Assembly (NCBI GenBank): GCA_014208095.1
Contig: JACHMT010000004.1
Location: forward strand, 620,001 to 684,000
DNA: 64,000 nt
Direction: 5' to 3'
DNA from: Actinospineispora eucalypti
GTDB taxonomy: Bacteria > Actinomycetota > Actinomycetes > Mycobacteriales > Pseudonocardiaceae
Shown here in pieces: positions 52,367 to 60,756 of the stretch; position 1 is the stretch's first letter, and every line of letters begins with the position of its first letter. The notes beneath the pieces were generated by a model that worked only from the letters and a program-made list of their open reading frames with translations, did not search any database and had not been told where the DNA came from. Made by a program: the position numbers and the translations under genes.

Positions 52367-54574
52367 CTAGAGCGGTTCGAGGGGCTCCGGATCGGCGAAG
52401 CGGCGCAGGACGTTGCCGGTGAGACGGGAGATGTCGTTGTCGTACCCGTTGTGCGCCAGGCTTCCCGACCACGCGATGGAACCGGTGGAGAACACCCCGC
52501 CGCCGCCCGCCGTGGTGAAGTACACGACGTCCGCGCGCACCTGGAAGCTGTCCGTGCCGCCCATCCCGTCGAACGGGAAGTAGATGTCCTCGGCCACCAG
52601 CGGATAGTTGTCCGAGTGCCGGCCGGCACTGGTGGCCAGCAGCAGGGTGTGCGCCGGGGTGCCCAGGGCCAGGTCGTAGCGGTCGCACTCGTGGCCGGCC
52701 GCACCGCCGCCGACCAGCCCGTGCGCGCCGATCTCGGTCGCCCCCTCCAGCCCGGAGATCAGCCAGGAAACCCGGGGGTCGGCGAAGTCGGACAGCGTGC
52801 TGTACGGCACGGAGTGGTCCATGCCCTCGGTGGTGAAACCCACCCCGAACAGCTTCTGCGGGGCGCGCCCCCGGTTGCGCCAGATCCCGCCGCGCTCCCC
52901 GGTGAACGCCATGTGCAGCTCGCCCGGCCGCGCCTGCCAGGCCCGGCAGCCGGCCTCGCCCTTGCGCACCTCCAGCAGGTGCGGCTTGTCCGGGTGCTGG
53001 GCGGTGACCCAGTAGAAGCCGTTGCCGCCCAGGTACATGGCCCGCCCGCCGCCGCCCAGGTAGGCCTCCCAGGCGTCCAGCATGCGCGCCGAGTAGTACT
53101 CCGGGTGGCTGCCGGTGAGCACCACGTTGTACCGGCCCAGCAGGTCGGCGCCCTCGGCCTCCAGGTCCTCGTCGGTGGCCACGTCGAACTCCACGCCGGT
53201 ACCGGTCAGCCAGTCCACGATGTGCAGGTCGGCGGGCAGCTGCCAGAGTGAACCGGTGGCGCTGCGGTAGCCGGGCCGCATGTTCGGCACCGGGCGCAGG
53301 CGGCTGGTGTGCGCCACCCCGCTGCCGTCCGCGTGGTGGTCGTAGGTGGACAGCCCGTACTCCGGGTGGGCCAGCAGGTGCAGGTCCGGGGCGGCGAGCA
53401 CCGAGGTGTGTCCGAGGATCGACTGCGCGACCGGCACCTCCGGCACGATGTGGTCGTTGGCGTAGGCCAGGTAGCTGTGCGTGGGAAACAGCAGCAGCAC
53501 CCGCGCGGTGGCGGTGCCCCGGGGCGGCAGCACCCAGAACGGAATGTGGTCGGTGGTGTCCGCGTAGCGCACCCGCAGCGCGTACACGCCGCTGGGCAGC
53601 CCGTCCGGGACCACCAGCGTCACGTCGGTCTCCCAGCCGGCGTCCTCCAGCGCGTCGGCGTGGAAGTGCAGCGCCCCGTACTGGTCGGGCGCGTGCCGGT
53701 AGTTCTCCTCCCGGCCGGTCCAGTTGTGGCCGGTCATGCCCCGGTAGGGGGAGTTGTGGCACCGGCCGTGCAGCCCGTGCGGGCCGGTGTCCGTGCACCG
53801 GTCGGTGGTGACGCCTTCGGAAGTGATGTCGGCGCCGAAGTCCCAGGCCGCGATCACGCCGCCGGGGCCGGAAACGGCGGGGGAGTCCAGCTTGCCGTTG
53901 TAGTAACCGACCGGACCGTCGATCCGGGAGTCCCAGGCCGCGCCGAGCACGGCCGGCGCATCGGCCGCCGTGGCCGACCCGGTGCCTTCCCCGGAGGTCG
54001 CGGCGGCCAGCCCGACGGCCGGGCTCCAGATGCTGTTGGTCGAGGTCAACGTGGGTTCGGCGCGGACCCGTGCGGTGCCGTCGGCCCAGCTCGCGGTGAT
54101 CGCGTACCAGACCCAGGCGTGCAGCGGCTCGTCCGAGACGGTCTGGTGCACGGTCTCCCCGTCGCCCAGCCGCAGCGCCAGCCGGCCGCCGTCCACCAGG
54201 CCGACCCACCAGCCGCGCCGCGACGCCTCGTCCCACCGGGAGAGAAGCGCCTGCTCGCCCGCGCCGGGCAGGGTCGGTTGGGCGTACCCCCGCACCTCGC
54301 CGGCGCCCTCCAGCGCCAGCGCGCCGCCGCCGTCGGCCACGACGACCGCCGCGCCCGGCCGGATGACCTGGGTACGCGCCGGATAGTCGCCGGTCGCCGG
54401 GGTGGGCACGACCTCCTCGAGGAAGCCGGGGCCGGCGGGGTTGGTGTCGCCGTTGCGCAGCCGCACCACCTCGGCCCGGAACTCGCCGCCGCCGGAACAG
54501 CTGATCCTGAACTCGATCGGTTCGCCGGGGGCCACGGAGAACCGGTCGGCGTAACCGACCACTTCGACGGTCAT
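52367..54574 (-). CDS. N,N-dimethylformamidase-like large (beta) subunit
   Basis: A 735-residue protein of the N,N-dimethylformamidase beta family. The N-terminal part (1-240) is beta-rich with a LamG-like fold (VGYADRFSVAPGEPIEFRISCSG; GPVGYYNGKLDSPAVSGPGG). The catalytic C-terminal domain has SVWVLPPRG/ATARVLLLFPTHSYLAYAN, LSTYDHHADGSGVAHTSRL, VVLTGSHPEYYSARMLDAWEAYLGGGGRAMYLGGNGFYWV and ending WSGSLAHNGYDNDISRLTGNVLRRF. Known enzymes hydrolyse dimethylformamide to dimethylamine and formate with a mononuclear iron held by two tyrosines and a glutamate. The true substrate may differ. ATGA overlap with the small subunit gene. Confidence 0.85.
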   Translation of the reverse strand: MTVEVVGYADRFSVAPGEPIEFRISCSGGGEFRAEVVRLRNGDTNPAGPGFLEEVVPTPATGDYPARTQVIRPGAAVVVADGGGALALEGAGEVRGYAQPTLPGAGEQALLSRWDEASRRGWWVGLVDGGRLALRLGDGETVHQTVSDEPLHAWVWYAITASWADGTARVRAEPTLTSTNSIWSPAVGLAAATSGEGTGSATAADAPAVLGAAWDSRIDGPVGYYNGKLDSPAVSGPGGVIAAWDFGADITSEGVTTDRCTDTGPHGLHGRCHNSPYRGMTGHNWTGREENYRHAPDQYGALHFHADALEDAGWETDVTLVVPDGLPSGVYALRVRYADTTDHIPFWVLPPRGTATARVLLLFPTHSYLAYANDHIVPEVPVAQSILGHTSVLAAPDLHLLAHPEYGLSTYDHHADGSGVAHTSRLRPVPNMRPGYRSATGSLWQLPADLHIVDWLTGTGVEFDVATDEDLEAEGADLLGRYNVVLTGSHPEYYSARMLDAWEAYLGGGGRAMYLGGNGFYWVTAQHPDKPHLLEVRKGEAGCRAWQARPGELHMAFTGERGGIWRNRGRAPQKLFGVGFTTEGMDHSVPYSTLSDFADPRVSWLISGLEGATEIGAHGLVGGGAAGHECDRYDLALGTPAHTLLLATSAGRHSDNYPLVAEDIYFPFDGMGGTDSFQVRADVVYFTTAGGGGVFSTGSIAWSGSLAHNGYDNDISRLTGNVLRRFADPEPLEPL

Positions 54575-54930
54575 CGCGCGACCGGCCCGGACTCGGACCG
54601 CAGCTCGGCCACCCGGCGCAGGAACACCGCGTGCATCGCCTCGGCCTCGGTGCCGTACGGCCCGTCGTCCAGCACGGCCGGCGCCTCGCCGCGCACCCCG
54701 CTGAACACGCCGATTCGGTACTCCCGCCAGGGGCGGGTGGCCACCACGACGTACTTGCCCGGCAGCGGGGCCCGGCGCAGGTGGCGCAGCACCCGTTGCA
54801 GCACGTCACCGTGCGGCCCGGTCGGGTTGGCCGCGTGCTCCGCGATCACCTCCTCGGTGACCAGTGCGGCCGTCCTGGCCCGCGCTCCCGCGTCGAACAG
54901 CTGGTACACCTCGAGCTCTCGGTCCCGCAT
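54571..54930 (-). CDS. N,N-dimethylformamidase-like small (alpha) subunit
   Basis: A 119-residue protein. The segment EEVIAEHAANPTGPHGDVLQRVLRHLRRAPLPGKYVVVATRPWREYRIGVF and the ending YGTEAEAMHAVFLRRVAELRSE match the small subunit of dimethylformamidase, which has EEEAMHAVFLRR at the same place. It lies directly before and overlaps the large subunit gene (ATGA), as in the known two-subunit enzyme. ATG 54930 is used; an earlier non-ATG start cannot be excluded because the frame is open upstream. Confidence 0.8.
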   Translation of the reverse strand: MRDRELEVYQLFDAGARARTAALVTEEVIAEHAANPTGPHGDVLQRVLRHLRRAPLPGKYVVVATRPWREYRIGVFSGVRGEAPAVLDDGPYGTEAEAMHAVFLRRVAELRSESGPVAR

Positions 54931-54989
54931 GCGGTTAGCGAACCGTCCCGCGCGCCGGCCCTCAATGGGCAGGATTGCCCATCTGAACC

Positions 54990-55904
54990 TCAGTAGTACC
55001 AGGGGAAACGGGACCAGTCGGGTGCGCGCTTCTCCAGGAACGAGTCGCGGCCCTCGACCGCCTCGTCGGTCATGTAGGCCAGCCGGGTGGTCTCGCCGGC
55101 GAACAGCTGCTGGCCGACCAGGCCGTCGTCGATCAGGTTGAACGAGTACTTGAGCATCCGCTGGGCGGTCGGGGACTTGCCGTTGATCTCCTTGGCCCAC
55201 TGGATGGCCCCGGCCTCCAGCTCGGCGTGCGGGAACACCTCGTTCACCGCGCCCATCCGGTGCATCTGCTCGGCCGAGTAGGTGCGGCCCAGGAAGAAGA
55301 TCTCCCGGGCGAACTTCTGGCCCACCGCGCGGGCCAGGTAGGCCGAGCCGTAGCCGCCATCGAACGAACCGACGTCCGCGTCGGTCTGCTTGAACCGGGC
55401 GTGTTCGGCCGAGGCCAGGGTCAGGTCGCACACCGAGTGCAGGCTGTGCCCGCCGCCGGCCGCCCAGCCGTTCACCACGGCGATGACCACCTTGGGCATG
55501 AACCGGATCAGCCGCTGGCACTCCAGGATGTGCAGCCGGCCGGCGCGGGCGGGGTCGATGGTGTCCGCGGTCTCGCCGCTGGCGTACTGGTAACCCGTAC
55601 GGCCGCGGATGCGCTGGTCCCCGCCGGAGCAGAAGGACCAGACGCCGTCCTTGGGAGCCGGCCCGTTGCCGGTGAGCAGCACGCAGCCGACGTCGGAGCT
55701 CATCCGGGCGTGGTCCAGGGCCCGGTACAGCTCGTCCACCGTGCCGGGGCGGAACGCGTTGCGCACCTCCGGCCGGTTGAACGCGATGCGCACGGTGCCG
55801 TGCTCGACGTGCCGGTGGTAGGTGATGTCGGTGAAGTCGAACCCGGGAAGCTCGCGCCAGGCGGCCGGGTCGAAGGTCTCCGAGACGGAGTCGTTGGCGG
55901 TCAC
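54990..55904 (-). CDS. menB: 1,4-dihydroxy-2-naphthoyl-CoA synthase
   Basis: A 304-residue crotonase-fold enzyme that closes the ring of o-succinylbenzoyl-CoA in menaquinone synthesis. Family marks: AFNRPEVRNAFRPGTVDEL, VWSFCSGGDQRIRGRTGYQYA (the long loop typical of MenB), VIAVVNGWAAGGGHSLHSVCDLTLAS, VGSFDGGYGSAYLARAVGQKFAREIFFLGRTYSA and the end EKRAPDWSRFPWYY. GTG start without a clear ribosome binding site. It is followed by the formamidase-like subunits after 59 nt, an unusual neighbour for a men gene. Confidence 0.95.
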   Translation of the reverse strand: MTANDSVSETFDPAAWRELPGFDFTDITYHRHVEHGTVRIAFNRPEVRNAFRPGTVDELYRALDHARMSSDVGCVLLTGNGPAPKDGVWSFCSGGDQRIRGRTGYQYASGETADTIDPARAGRLHILECQRLIRFMPKVVIAVVNGWAAGGGHSLHSVCDLTLASAEHARFKQTDADVGSFDGGYGSAYLARAVGQKFAREIFFLGRTYSAEQMHRMGAVNEVFPHAELEAGAIQWAKEINGKSPTAQRMLKYSFNLIDDGLVGQQLFAGETTRLAYMTDEAVEGRDSFLEKRAPDWSRFPWYY

Positions 55905-55911
55905 GAAGGAT

Positions 55912-55923
55912 CACCATATGGTG
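55912..55923. promoter_or_regulatory. Perfect palindrome CACCATATGGTG upstream of menB
   Basis: A 12-bp perfect palindrome 8 nt upstream of the menB start codon on the minus strand. It could be an operator; no binding protein is proposed. Confidence 0.3.
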
Positions 55924-55963
55924 CTGCCCGAACCCGGCGGGGCCTGGCCGGGTTCGGGCAGCA
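55922..55963 (-). terminator. 17-bp hairpin downstream of the PH/SNase-fold gene
   Basis: Perfect stem with arms 55922-55938 (TGCTGCCCGAACCCGGC) and 55947-55963, loop of 8 nt. It lies 30 nt after the stop of the 891-residue gene and before menB, so it would end that transcript. It lacks a T-tract, as is usual in actinobacteria. Confidence 0.7.
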
Positions 55964-55993
55964 GATTGGGGGTGCCCTCTGGGGGAGGGTTGA

Positions 55994-58669
55994 CTAGCGG
56001 GGGCTCTCCTGCACGTTGGAGACCGTGCGGGCCGGCGGCTGGGTGCCGCCGGTCGAGGCGCGGGAGTTGCTGCCGGTACCCGTGCCGCCCAGCTTGCCGT
56101 TGCACGGCGTGCCCCAGAAGCCGGCCTTGTTGCTCTTGGCCTCTTCCTCGGCGGCCTTGATCTCCGCCGCCCTGGCCACCGGCTGCGGGCTCTCGTAGTA
56201 GCGGGCCATGCCGGCGCGCACCGCCATCTCCGAGTAGTCGCCGCCGTCGGCCAGCCGCACGAACGCCTGCTTGCGGCCGGACTTGTCGGTTGCCGCCTGG
56301 GAGGCGTCGGTAACCAGCGTGACCTGCGCGTTGTGCAGGGTCTTCACCGCGTAGGCCTTGGCCGCCGTGGCGCCGCACTGGTTCTTGTCGGCGCGCGGGG
56401 CGACGATGCCGAGCACCACCACCGGACCGGTCACCCCGGGGCCGGCCACCTCCACGGTCTCGCCGTCGATCACCTTGGTCACCGTGGCCGCCGTGCCGAC
56501 CGGCTGGTCGATCGAGGCCGCCGGGGCCGGGCTCACCGGTGCGGCCACCGGCTGCGAGTTGGTGGAGATCAGCTTGGCGCTGCCGATCGCGGCCAGCCCG
56601 ATCAGCCCGGCCGCGCCGGCGCCCAGCCAGATCCACTTCTTGGTGTTGCGGCCGGACGGCTTGGACGCGGGTCGCAGCGGCGTGACGTTGCCCGCCTTGT
56701 CCCCGTCCTTCTTGTCGGCCTTGTCGGTGGCGGCCAGCAGCGCGGTGCTCGACTCGGTGGCCTTGCCCTCCTTGGCGGCGCCCTTGCCGGCCGCTTCGGC
56801 CGGCGGCATCCGCCAGGTGATCGGCTTGGGCCGGTCGGCGGCGTCCGCGTCGTCCTTGAGCTCCGGCTCGTCGGTGCGCTGGGTGACCAGCTGGCTGACC
56901 GGCACCTCACCGGCGATCGCGGTGGGGCTGCCGATGGCGTCGGCGGAAACCGCGCTCGGCGGCAGCGGAGCCCCCGGCACCGGTGCGGCCGACGGCGCGA
57001 GCACCACCGGCTGCGGCTGGTTGGTGCCGCTGTCGGCCAGCATGGTGACCGGCACGGCGGCGGCGGTCAGCGCCTCCGCCGAACCGAACGCGGCCACGCG
57101 CTGCTCCAGCCCCTCCACACCGCCGGCCTGGGTCGGCACCGGGAAGACGGCGCTGCCCTGGGCCTGCGGGATGCCCACTGTGCTCGCCTGGGTCGGGAAA
57201 CCCGCCTGCTGGGCCGGGAAGCCGCCGCGCGGCTGCCCGCCGCCGGGCTGTCCCTGCTGGCCGGGGAATCTCGGCTGCTGCGCCGGGAAGTTCCCGCTGG
57301 TGGGCTGCTGGGCCGGGAACCCGCCGCTCTGTGGCTGCTGGGTGCCGCCCTGCGGCTGCGCCGGGAAGCCCCCGCTGGCCGGCTGCTGAACGGGGAAGTT
57401 CCCGCTGGCCGGCTGCTGCGCGGGGAAGTTCCCGCTGGCCGGCTGCTGCGCGGGGAAACCCCCGCTGACCGGCTGCTGCGTGGGGAACGATCCGCTGGCC
57501 GGCTGCTGGGCCGGGAAGTTCCCGCTGGCCGGCTGCTGGGCCGGGAAGGATCCACTGGTCGGCTGCTGCGCGGGGAAGGATCCGCTGGCCGGCTGCTGGG
57601 CCGGGAAGGATCCGCTGGCCGGCTGCTGCGCCGCGTAGGATCCACTGGCCGGCTGCTGGGCGGGGTAGTTCCCGCCGGCCGGCTGCTGGGCCGGGAAGCC
57701 GCCGCTGGTGGGCTGCTGGGCCGGGAAGTTTCCGCTGGCCGGCTGTTGCGCCGGGAACTCGCCGCTCGGCGCCTGCGCTCCGAACGGGTCGCTCTGCGGC
57801 TGGGCCGCGAACGGGTCGCCCTGCGGCTGGGCCGCGAACGGGTCGTTCTGCTGGGCCGCGAACGGATCGCCCGGCGGCTGGGCACCGAACGGGTCACCCT
57901 GCGGCTGGGCCGCGAAGGCGTCGCTCCTCGGCTGCGCCAGGAAGCCGTCGCTGTTCGACTGGCCGGAGAAGCCGCCGGGTTGCTGCGCCGCCCAGGCGCC
58001 GCTCCACGGCTGCTCACCACCGGGCTGCCCCTGCTGGGCCGGGAAGCCACCGTGCGGCTGGCCCGGAAGACCTCCGGAGGCCGGCTGCTGCGCGGGGAAG
58101 CTCCCGCTCGCCGGCTGCGCCGGGTAGCCGCCCTGCGACGCCAGGCCGCTGAGCTGCTGCGCCGTACCCGCGGTGACGTGTACCGGGAAGCGGGTCTGTC
58201 CCGGGATGCCGGCAGGGTCCCCACCCGCCTGCACCGGGAAGCCACCGGACTCCAGCCCGGAGTGCTCCTCGCCGAACAGCTGCCTCGGTGCATTGCGGGC
58301 GATGAAGCCACGCAGCACGGCGACCACGTCGGCCCCGTCCGCCAGCGGCACGTCTCGCAGTTCGGCGACGCTGTTCGAGTCTCTGATGGTGATCGTCCCG
58401 GTGATCCCGTCGACCGTCCAGTCGGCTCCGGAGAGCCGCTCCACCGGGTAGCCCTCGCTGGCCTGCCCGCTCCGCCCGTCCCGCAGCAGCAGGACACGGT
58501 GGTTCGTCACGGCCAACAGTCCGGTGCCTGTCCCATAGACTCCGGACGTCATCCGTGCAACGGTCTCGCCATCCCTAAGGTAGGCGTCTAGCCGCCTGAT
58601 CTCCCGGCTCACGTCGTGCCCGGAAGTCATGCGCACAGCAGCGGTCGCAATGTCGGACCTGAGCTCCAT
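55994..58669 (-). CDS. Membrane protein: PH-like domain, Gln/Pro repeats, SNase-like fold
   Basis: An 891-residue protein of unusual plan. Residues 1-125 are a bacterial PH-like domain (LRDGETVARMTSGVYGTGTGLLAVTNHRVLLLRDG; VDGITGTITIRDSNSVAELRDVPLADG). From about 130 to 500 come FPAQQPASGN-type repeats, Gln/Pro/Gly-rich. A charged spacer and a membrane segment (678-700, KKWIWLGAGAAGLIGLAAIG) precede an extracytoplasmic SNase-like domain (about 725-857, TVTKVIDGETVEVAGPGVTG; DKSGRKQAFVRLADGG; AGFWGTP). Against staphylococcal nuclease, the Asp21, Arg35, Asp40 and Glu43 positions appear changed (Glu, Val, Val, Arg), so nuclease activity is doubtful. ATG 58669 is set by GGGGGAAG 5 nt before it. 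Confidence 0.8.
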   Translation of the reverse strand: MELRSDIATAAVRMTSGHDVSREIRRLDAYLRDGETVARMTSGVYGTGTGLLAVTNHRVLLLRDGRSGQASEGYPVERLSGADWTVDGITGTITIRDSNSVAELRDVPLADGADVVAVLRGFIARNAPRQLFGEEHSGLESGGFPVQAGGDPAGIPGQTRFPVHVTAGTAQQLSGLASQGGYPAQPASGSFPAQQPASGGLPGQPHGGFPAQQGQPGGEQPWSGAWAAQQPGGFSGQSNSDGFLAQPRSDAFAAQPQGDPFGAQPPGDPFAAQQNDPFAAQPQGDPFAAQPQSDPFGAQAPSGEFPAQQPASGNFPAQQPTSGGFPAQQPAGGNYPAQQPASGSYAAQQPASGSFPAQQPASGSFPAQQPTSGSFPAQQPASGNFPAQQPASGSFPTQQPVSGGFPAQQPASGNFPAQQPASGNFPVQQPASGGFPAQPQGGTQQPQSGGFPAQQPTSGNFPAQQPRFPGQQGQPGGGQPRGGFPAQQAGFPTQASTVGIPQAQGSAVFPVPTQAGGVEGLEQRVAAFGSAEALTAAAVPVTMLADSGTNQPQPVVLAPSAAPVPGAPLPPSAVSADAIGSPTAIAGEVPVSQLVTQRTDEPELKDDADAADRPKPITWRMPPAEAAGKGAAKEGKATESSTALLAATDKADKKDGDKAGNVTPLRPASKPSGRNTKKWIWLGAGAAGLIGLAAIGSAKLISTNSQPVAAPVSPAPAASIDQPVGTAATVTKVIDGETVEVAGPGVTGPVVVLGIVAPRADKNQCGATAAKAYAVKTLHNAQVTLVTDASQAATDKSGRKQAFVRLADGGDYSEMAVRAGMARYYESPQPVARAAEIKAAEEEAKSNKAGFWGTPCNGKLGGTGTGSNSRASTGGTQPPARTVSNVQESPR

Positions 58670-59150
58670 GGCGACTTCCCCCAATCGCATTGCTCGGGTC
58701 GGCCGCGTCTTGCTTGCGGCTCGACTTCATATGGAGTAACGACCAATTGCGGGCCTCGATACTGGCGACAATCCTTTCCCGAGCGTCATCGGAAAGTCGC
58801 GGAACGTGAACTCCGCCATCCGTGCCGTTAGGCCATTTGAATTAACGGATCGAATTTCACCGATGTAATTTAACAGCTGAGCAGGGGTTTTGCCCGCGAT
58901 CTTTATGGCTGGATGTGACCGCGATCGCACATCATTCGCGCACGCAAGTCTCGATTCGGGGGTGTGTCGCTAGCGTGCCGAGGCTTTCGAAGCCAGCACA
59001 TCACCCGAAAGGACTAGCGTGTCGTGTTGCGCAGCCCACAGTTGGAGCATCAACGGCCCGGCGGCCCGCCGGAGCACGCGCCACGCTGAGTGACCATGCC
59101 GGCGCGCAACCTTGGCCGGTGGCATGGCCCATGGCACGATTCTGACCCTG
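58670..59150. other. Divergent promoter region of PH/SNase-fold gene and gntR
   Basis: About 480 nt, lower in GC between 58780 and 58960. A 67-codon frame on the minus strand (58930-58727) has poor codon use and is rejected. The region carries the promoters of both genes; the only clear site is the inverted repeat at 59118-59138. Confidence 0.4.
59118..59138. promoter_or_regulatory. Candidate GntR operator 1, before gntR
   Basis: GGTGGCATG (59118-59126), 3-nt spacer, then CATGGCACG (59130-59138): seven of nine bases pair with the left arm. The left arm is identical to that of the perfect site at 59875-59895. It lies just before the gntR start, fitting autorepression. Confidence 0.65.
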
Positions 59151-59849
59151 ATGAAGCAGGTAGAGCCCACCGCAACAGTCAACGAGCAGGTGTTGGACGC
59201 CCTTCGCGCGGCCGTGATCACCGGTGAGCTCCCGCCGGGCACGCTTCACTCGGTGCACACGCTGGCCGAGCAGCTCGGCGTGTCCCGCACCCCGGTGCGC
59301 GAGGCGCTGATCAAGCTGGCCCAGCTGGGCATGGTCCGGTTCGAGCGGAACCGGGGCGTGCGCATCCTGCAGACCTCGCTGCACGACCTCGAGGAGGTCT
59401 TCGCGCTGCGCCTGCTGCTCGAGGTGCCGGCCACCCGGCGCGCGGTGCGGCTGCTCGGCTCGGACGGCCGGCGCGAGCTGCGCGCGGTGTTCGAGGCGAT
59501 GCGCGGCGCGGCAGTGGCCGACGAAGAGTACGAGATGTGGCAGCACGACCGGCACTTCCACCGGGTGCTGCTGGAGGCCTCGGGCAACGGCCGGCTGGCC
59601 GAGTACGTGGACAGCCTGCGGGACATGGTGCTGCGCCGGGGCGCGTCCACCGCGCACCGGTCCCGCTCGCTGGACGACATCGTGGAGGAGCACCGCGCGG
59701 TCCTCCACCGGGTGGAGGCGGGCGACGCGGACGGCGCGGCCGACGCCATGCGGGCGCACATCCTGCACACCGCCGAGCTGCTGGTCGCCCAGGAGGCCGG
59801 TGAGGCGCCCGGCGCCGTCGACCTGGATCTCGGCTGGACCCGCCCCTGA
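59151..59849 (+). CDS. GntR-family (FCD) transcriptional regulator
   Basis: A 232-residue regulator. The N-terminal winged helix is VNEQVLDALRAAVITGELPPGTLHSVHTLAEQLGVSRTPVREALIKLAQLGMVRFERNRGVRI. The C-terminal FCD ligand domain is helical (LEEVFALRLLLEVPATRRAVRLL; HDRHFHRVLLEASGNGRLAEYVDSL; IVEEHRAVLHRVEAGDADGAADAMRAHILHT), with the metal-binding histidine pattern of FCD proteins. ATG 59151 is chosen because upstream in-frame starts lie on the palindromic site at 59118-59138. It probably represses the lactonase operon; the ligand could be a hydroxy acid from that pathway. Confidence 0.9.
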   Translation: MKQVEPTATVNEQVLDALRAAVITGELPPGTLHSVHTLAEQLGVSRTPVREALIKLAQLGMVRFERNRGVRILQTSLHDLEEVFALRLLLEVPATRRAVRLLGSDGRRELRAVFEAMRGAAVADEEYEMWQHDRHFHRVLLEASGNGRLAEYVDSLRDMVLRRGASTAHRSRSLDDIVEEHRAVLHRVEAGDADGAADAMRAHILHTAELLVAQEAGEAPGAVDLDLGWTRP

Positions 59850-59874
59850 CGCAACCATCCCGCAACCATTGACG

Positions 59875-59895
59875 GGTGGCATGTGGCATGCCACC
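59875..59895. promoter_or_regulatory. Candidate GntR operator 2, before the lactonase gene
   Basis: A perfect inverted repeat: GGTGGCATG (59875-59883), TGG spacer, CATGCCACC (59887-59895), 48 nt before the lactonase start. The same left arm occurs before gntR, so both sites are likely bound by the GntR protein. Confidence 0.75.
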
Positions 59896-59943
59896 GTCGG
59901 GTGTTGCCGCTCACACCCTTTCAGCGCCGAAGGGACCCGCCAC

Positions 59944-60756
59944 ATGGCCACCGCGAACAAGGTCAGCATCATCCCGTGCGGGGCGATGTCCGCCGACCTG
60001 ACCTGGCTGCTGCTCAAGCCGGGTCGTTCCATCACCGACCGGAGCCACAAGAACGACCCGGCGCCGTGGGTGGACGTGCCCACGCACTGCGTGCTGGTGG
60101 AGACCGACGAGGGCAAGCTGCTGTGGGACACCAGCTGCCCGAGGGACTGGGAGGAGCGCTGGGGCCCGACCGGGCTGCAGGAGTTCTTCCCCTACGACCG
60201 GGTGAGCGACGAGGAGTACCTGGACTCCCGGCTGAACCAGATGGGCGTGGGCCTGGACGAGATCGACTACGTGGTGCTCTCCCACCTGCACTTCGACCAC
60301 GCCGGCAACGCCAACATGTTCAAGGAGACCAACGCCAAGCTGGTCTGCCACGAGCGGGAGAAGGAGTTCGCCTTCGGCTTCGACGGGCTGTTCACCGGCG
60401 CGCACCTGAAGACCGACTACGAGCAGCTGAACTTCCAGACCGTCAACGGGGACACCGAGCTCCTGCCCGGGGTCACCCTGATCGAGTCGCCGGGGCACAC
60501 CGTCGGCTGCATGTCCATGCAGGTCGACCTGCCCAACAGCGGCACGATGATCTTCACGTCGGACGCGGTGTACATGGGCGAGAGCTACGGCCCGCCGGCC
60601 ACCCCGGCGGCGATCGTGAACAACCTGGAGCAGTTCTACGCCTCGGTGGAGAAGCTGCGCGGCATCCAGGAGCGCACCAACGCGACCATGGTGTTCGGCC
60701 ACGACGCCGAGCAGATCCACAAGCTGCGCACCGCGCCGGAGGGCTCGTACACGTGA
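59944..60756 (+). CDS. MBL-fold lactonase, BlcC/AttM-like (gamma-butyrolactone or acyl-homoserine lactone)
   Basis: A 270-residue metallo-beta-lactamase-fold enzyme. The zinc motif is VVLSHLHFDHAGNANMF (His114, His116, Asp118, His119), with later ligands in VTLIESPGHTVGCMS (His), FTSDAVYM (Asp) and MVFGHDAEQ (His). The layout and the long N-terminal part match the BlcC/AttM lactonase of Agrobacterium, which opens gamma-butyrolactone and acyl-homoserine lactones. Here a gamma-hydroxybutyrate-oxidising enzyme follows, so gamma-butyrolactone or a related lactone is the likely substrate. ATG after GAAGGGA. The stop overlaps the next start (GTGA). Confidence 0.88.
   Translation: MATANKVSIIPCGAMSADLTWLLLKPGRSITDRSHKNDPAPWVDVPTHCVLVETDEGKLLWDTSCPRDWEERWGPTGLQEFFPYDRVSDEEYLDSRLNQMGVGLDEIDYVVLSHLHFDHAGNANMFKETNAKLVCHEREKEFAFGFDGLFTGAHLKTDYEQLNFQTVNGDTELLPGVTLIESPGHTVGCMSMQVDLPNSGTMIFTSDAVYMGESYGPPATPAAIVNNLEQFYASVEKLRGIQERTNATMVFGHDAEQIHKLRTAPEGSYT

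Noticed and set aside
50309..53251. A plus-strand frame of 980 codons opposite menE, luxR and the formamidase-like gene
   Set aside because: It is Arg/Gly/His/Pro-rich, antisense to genes with clear families, and lacks any domain; typical by-product of high GC.
58727..58930. A 67-codon minus-strand frame upstream of gntR
   Set aside because: Low GC at third positions, no ribosome binding site, and no recognisable domain.
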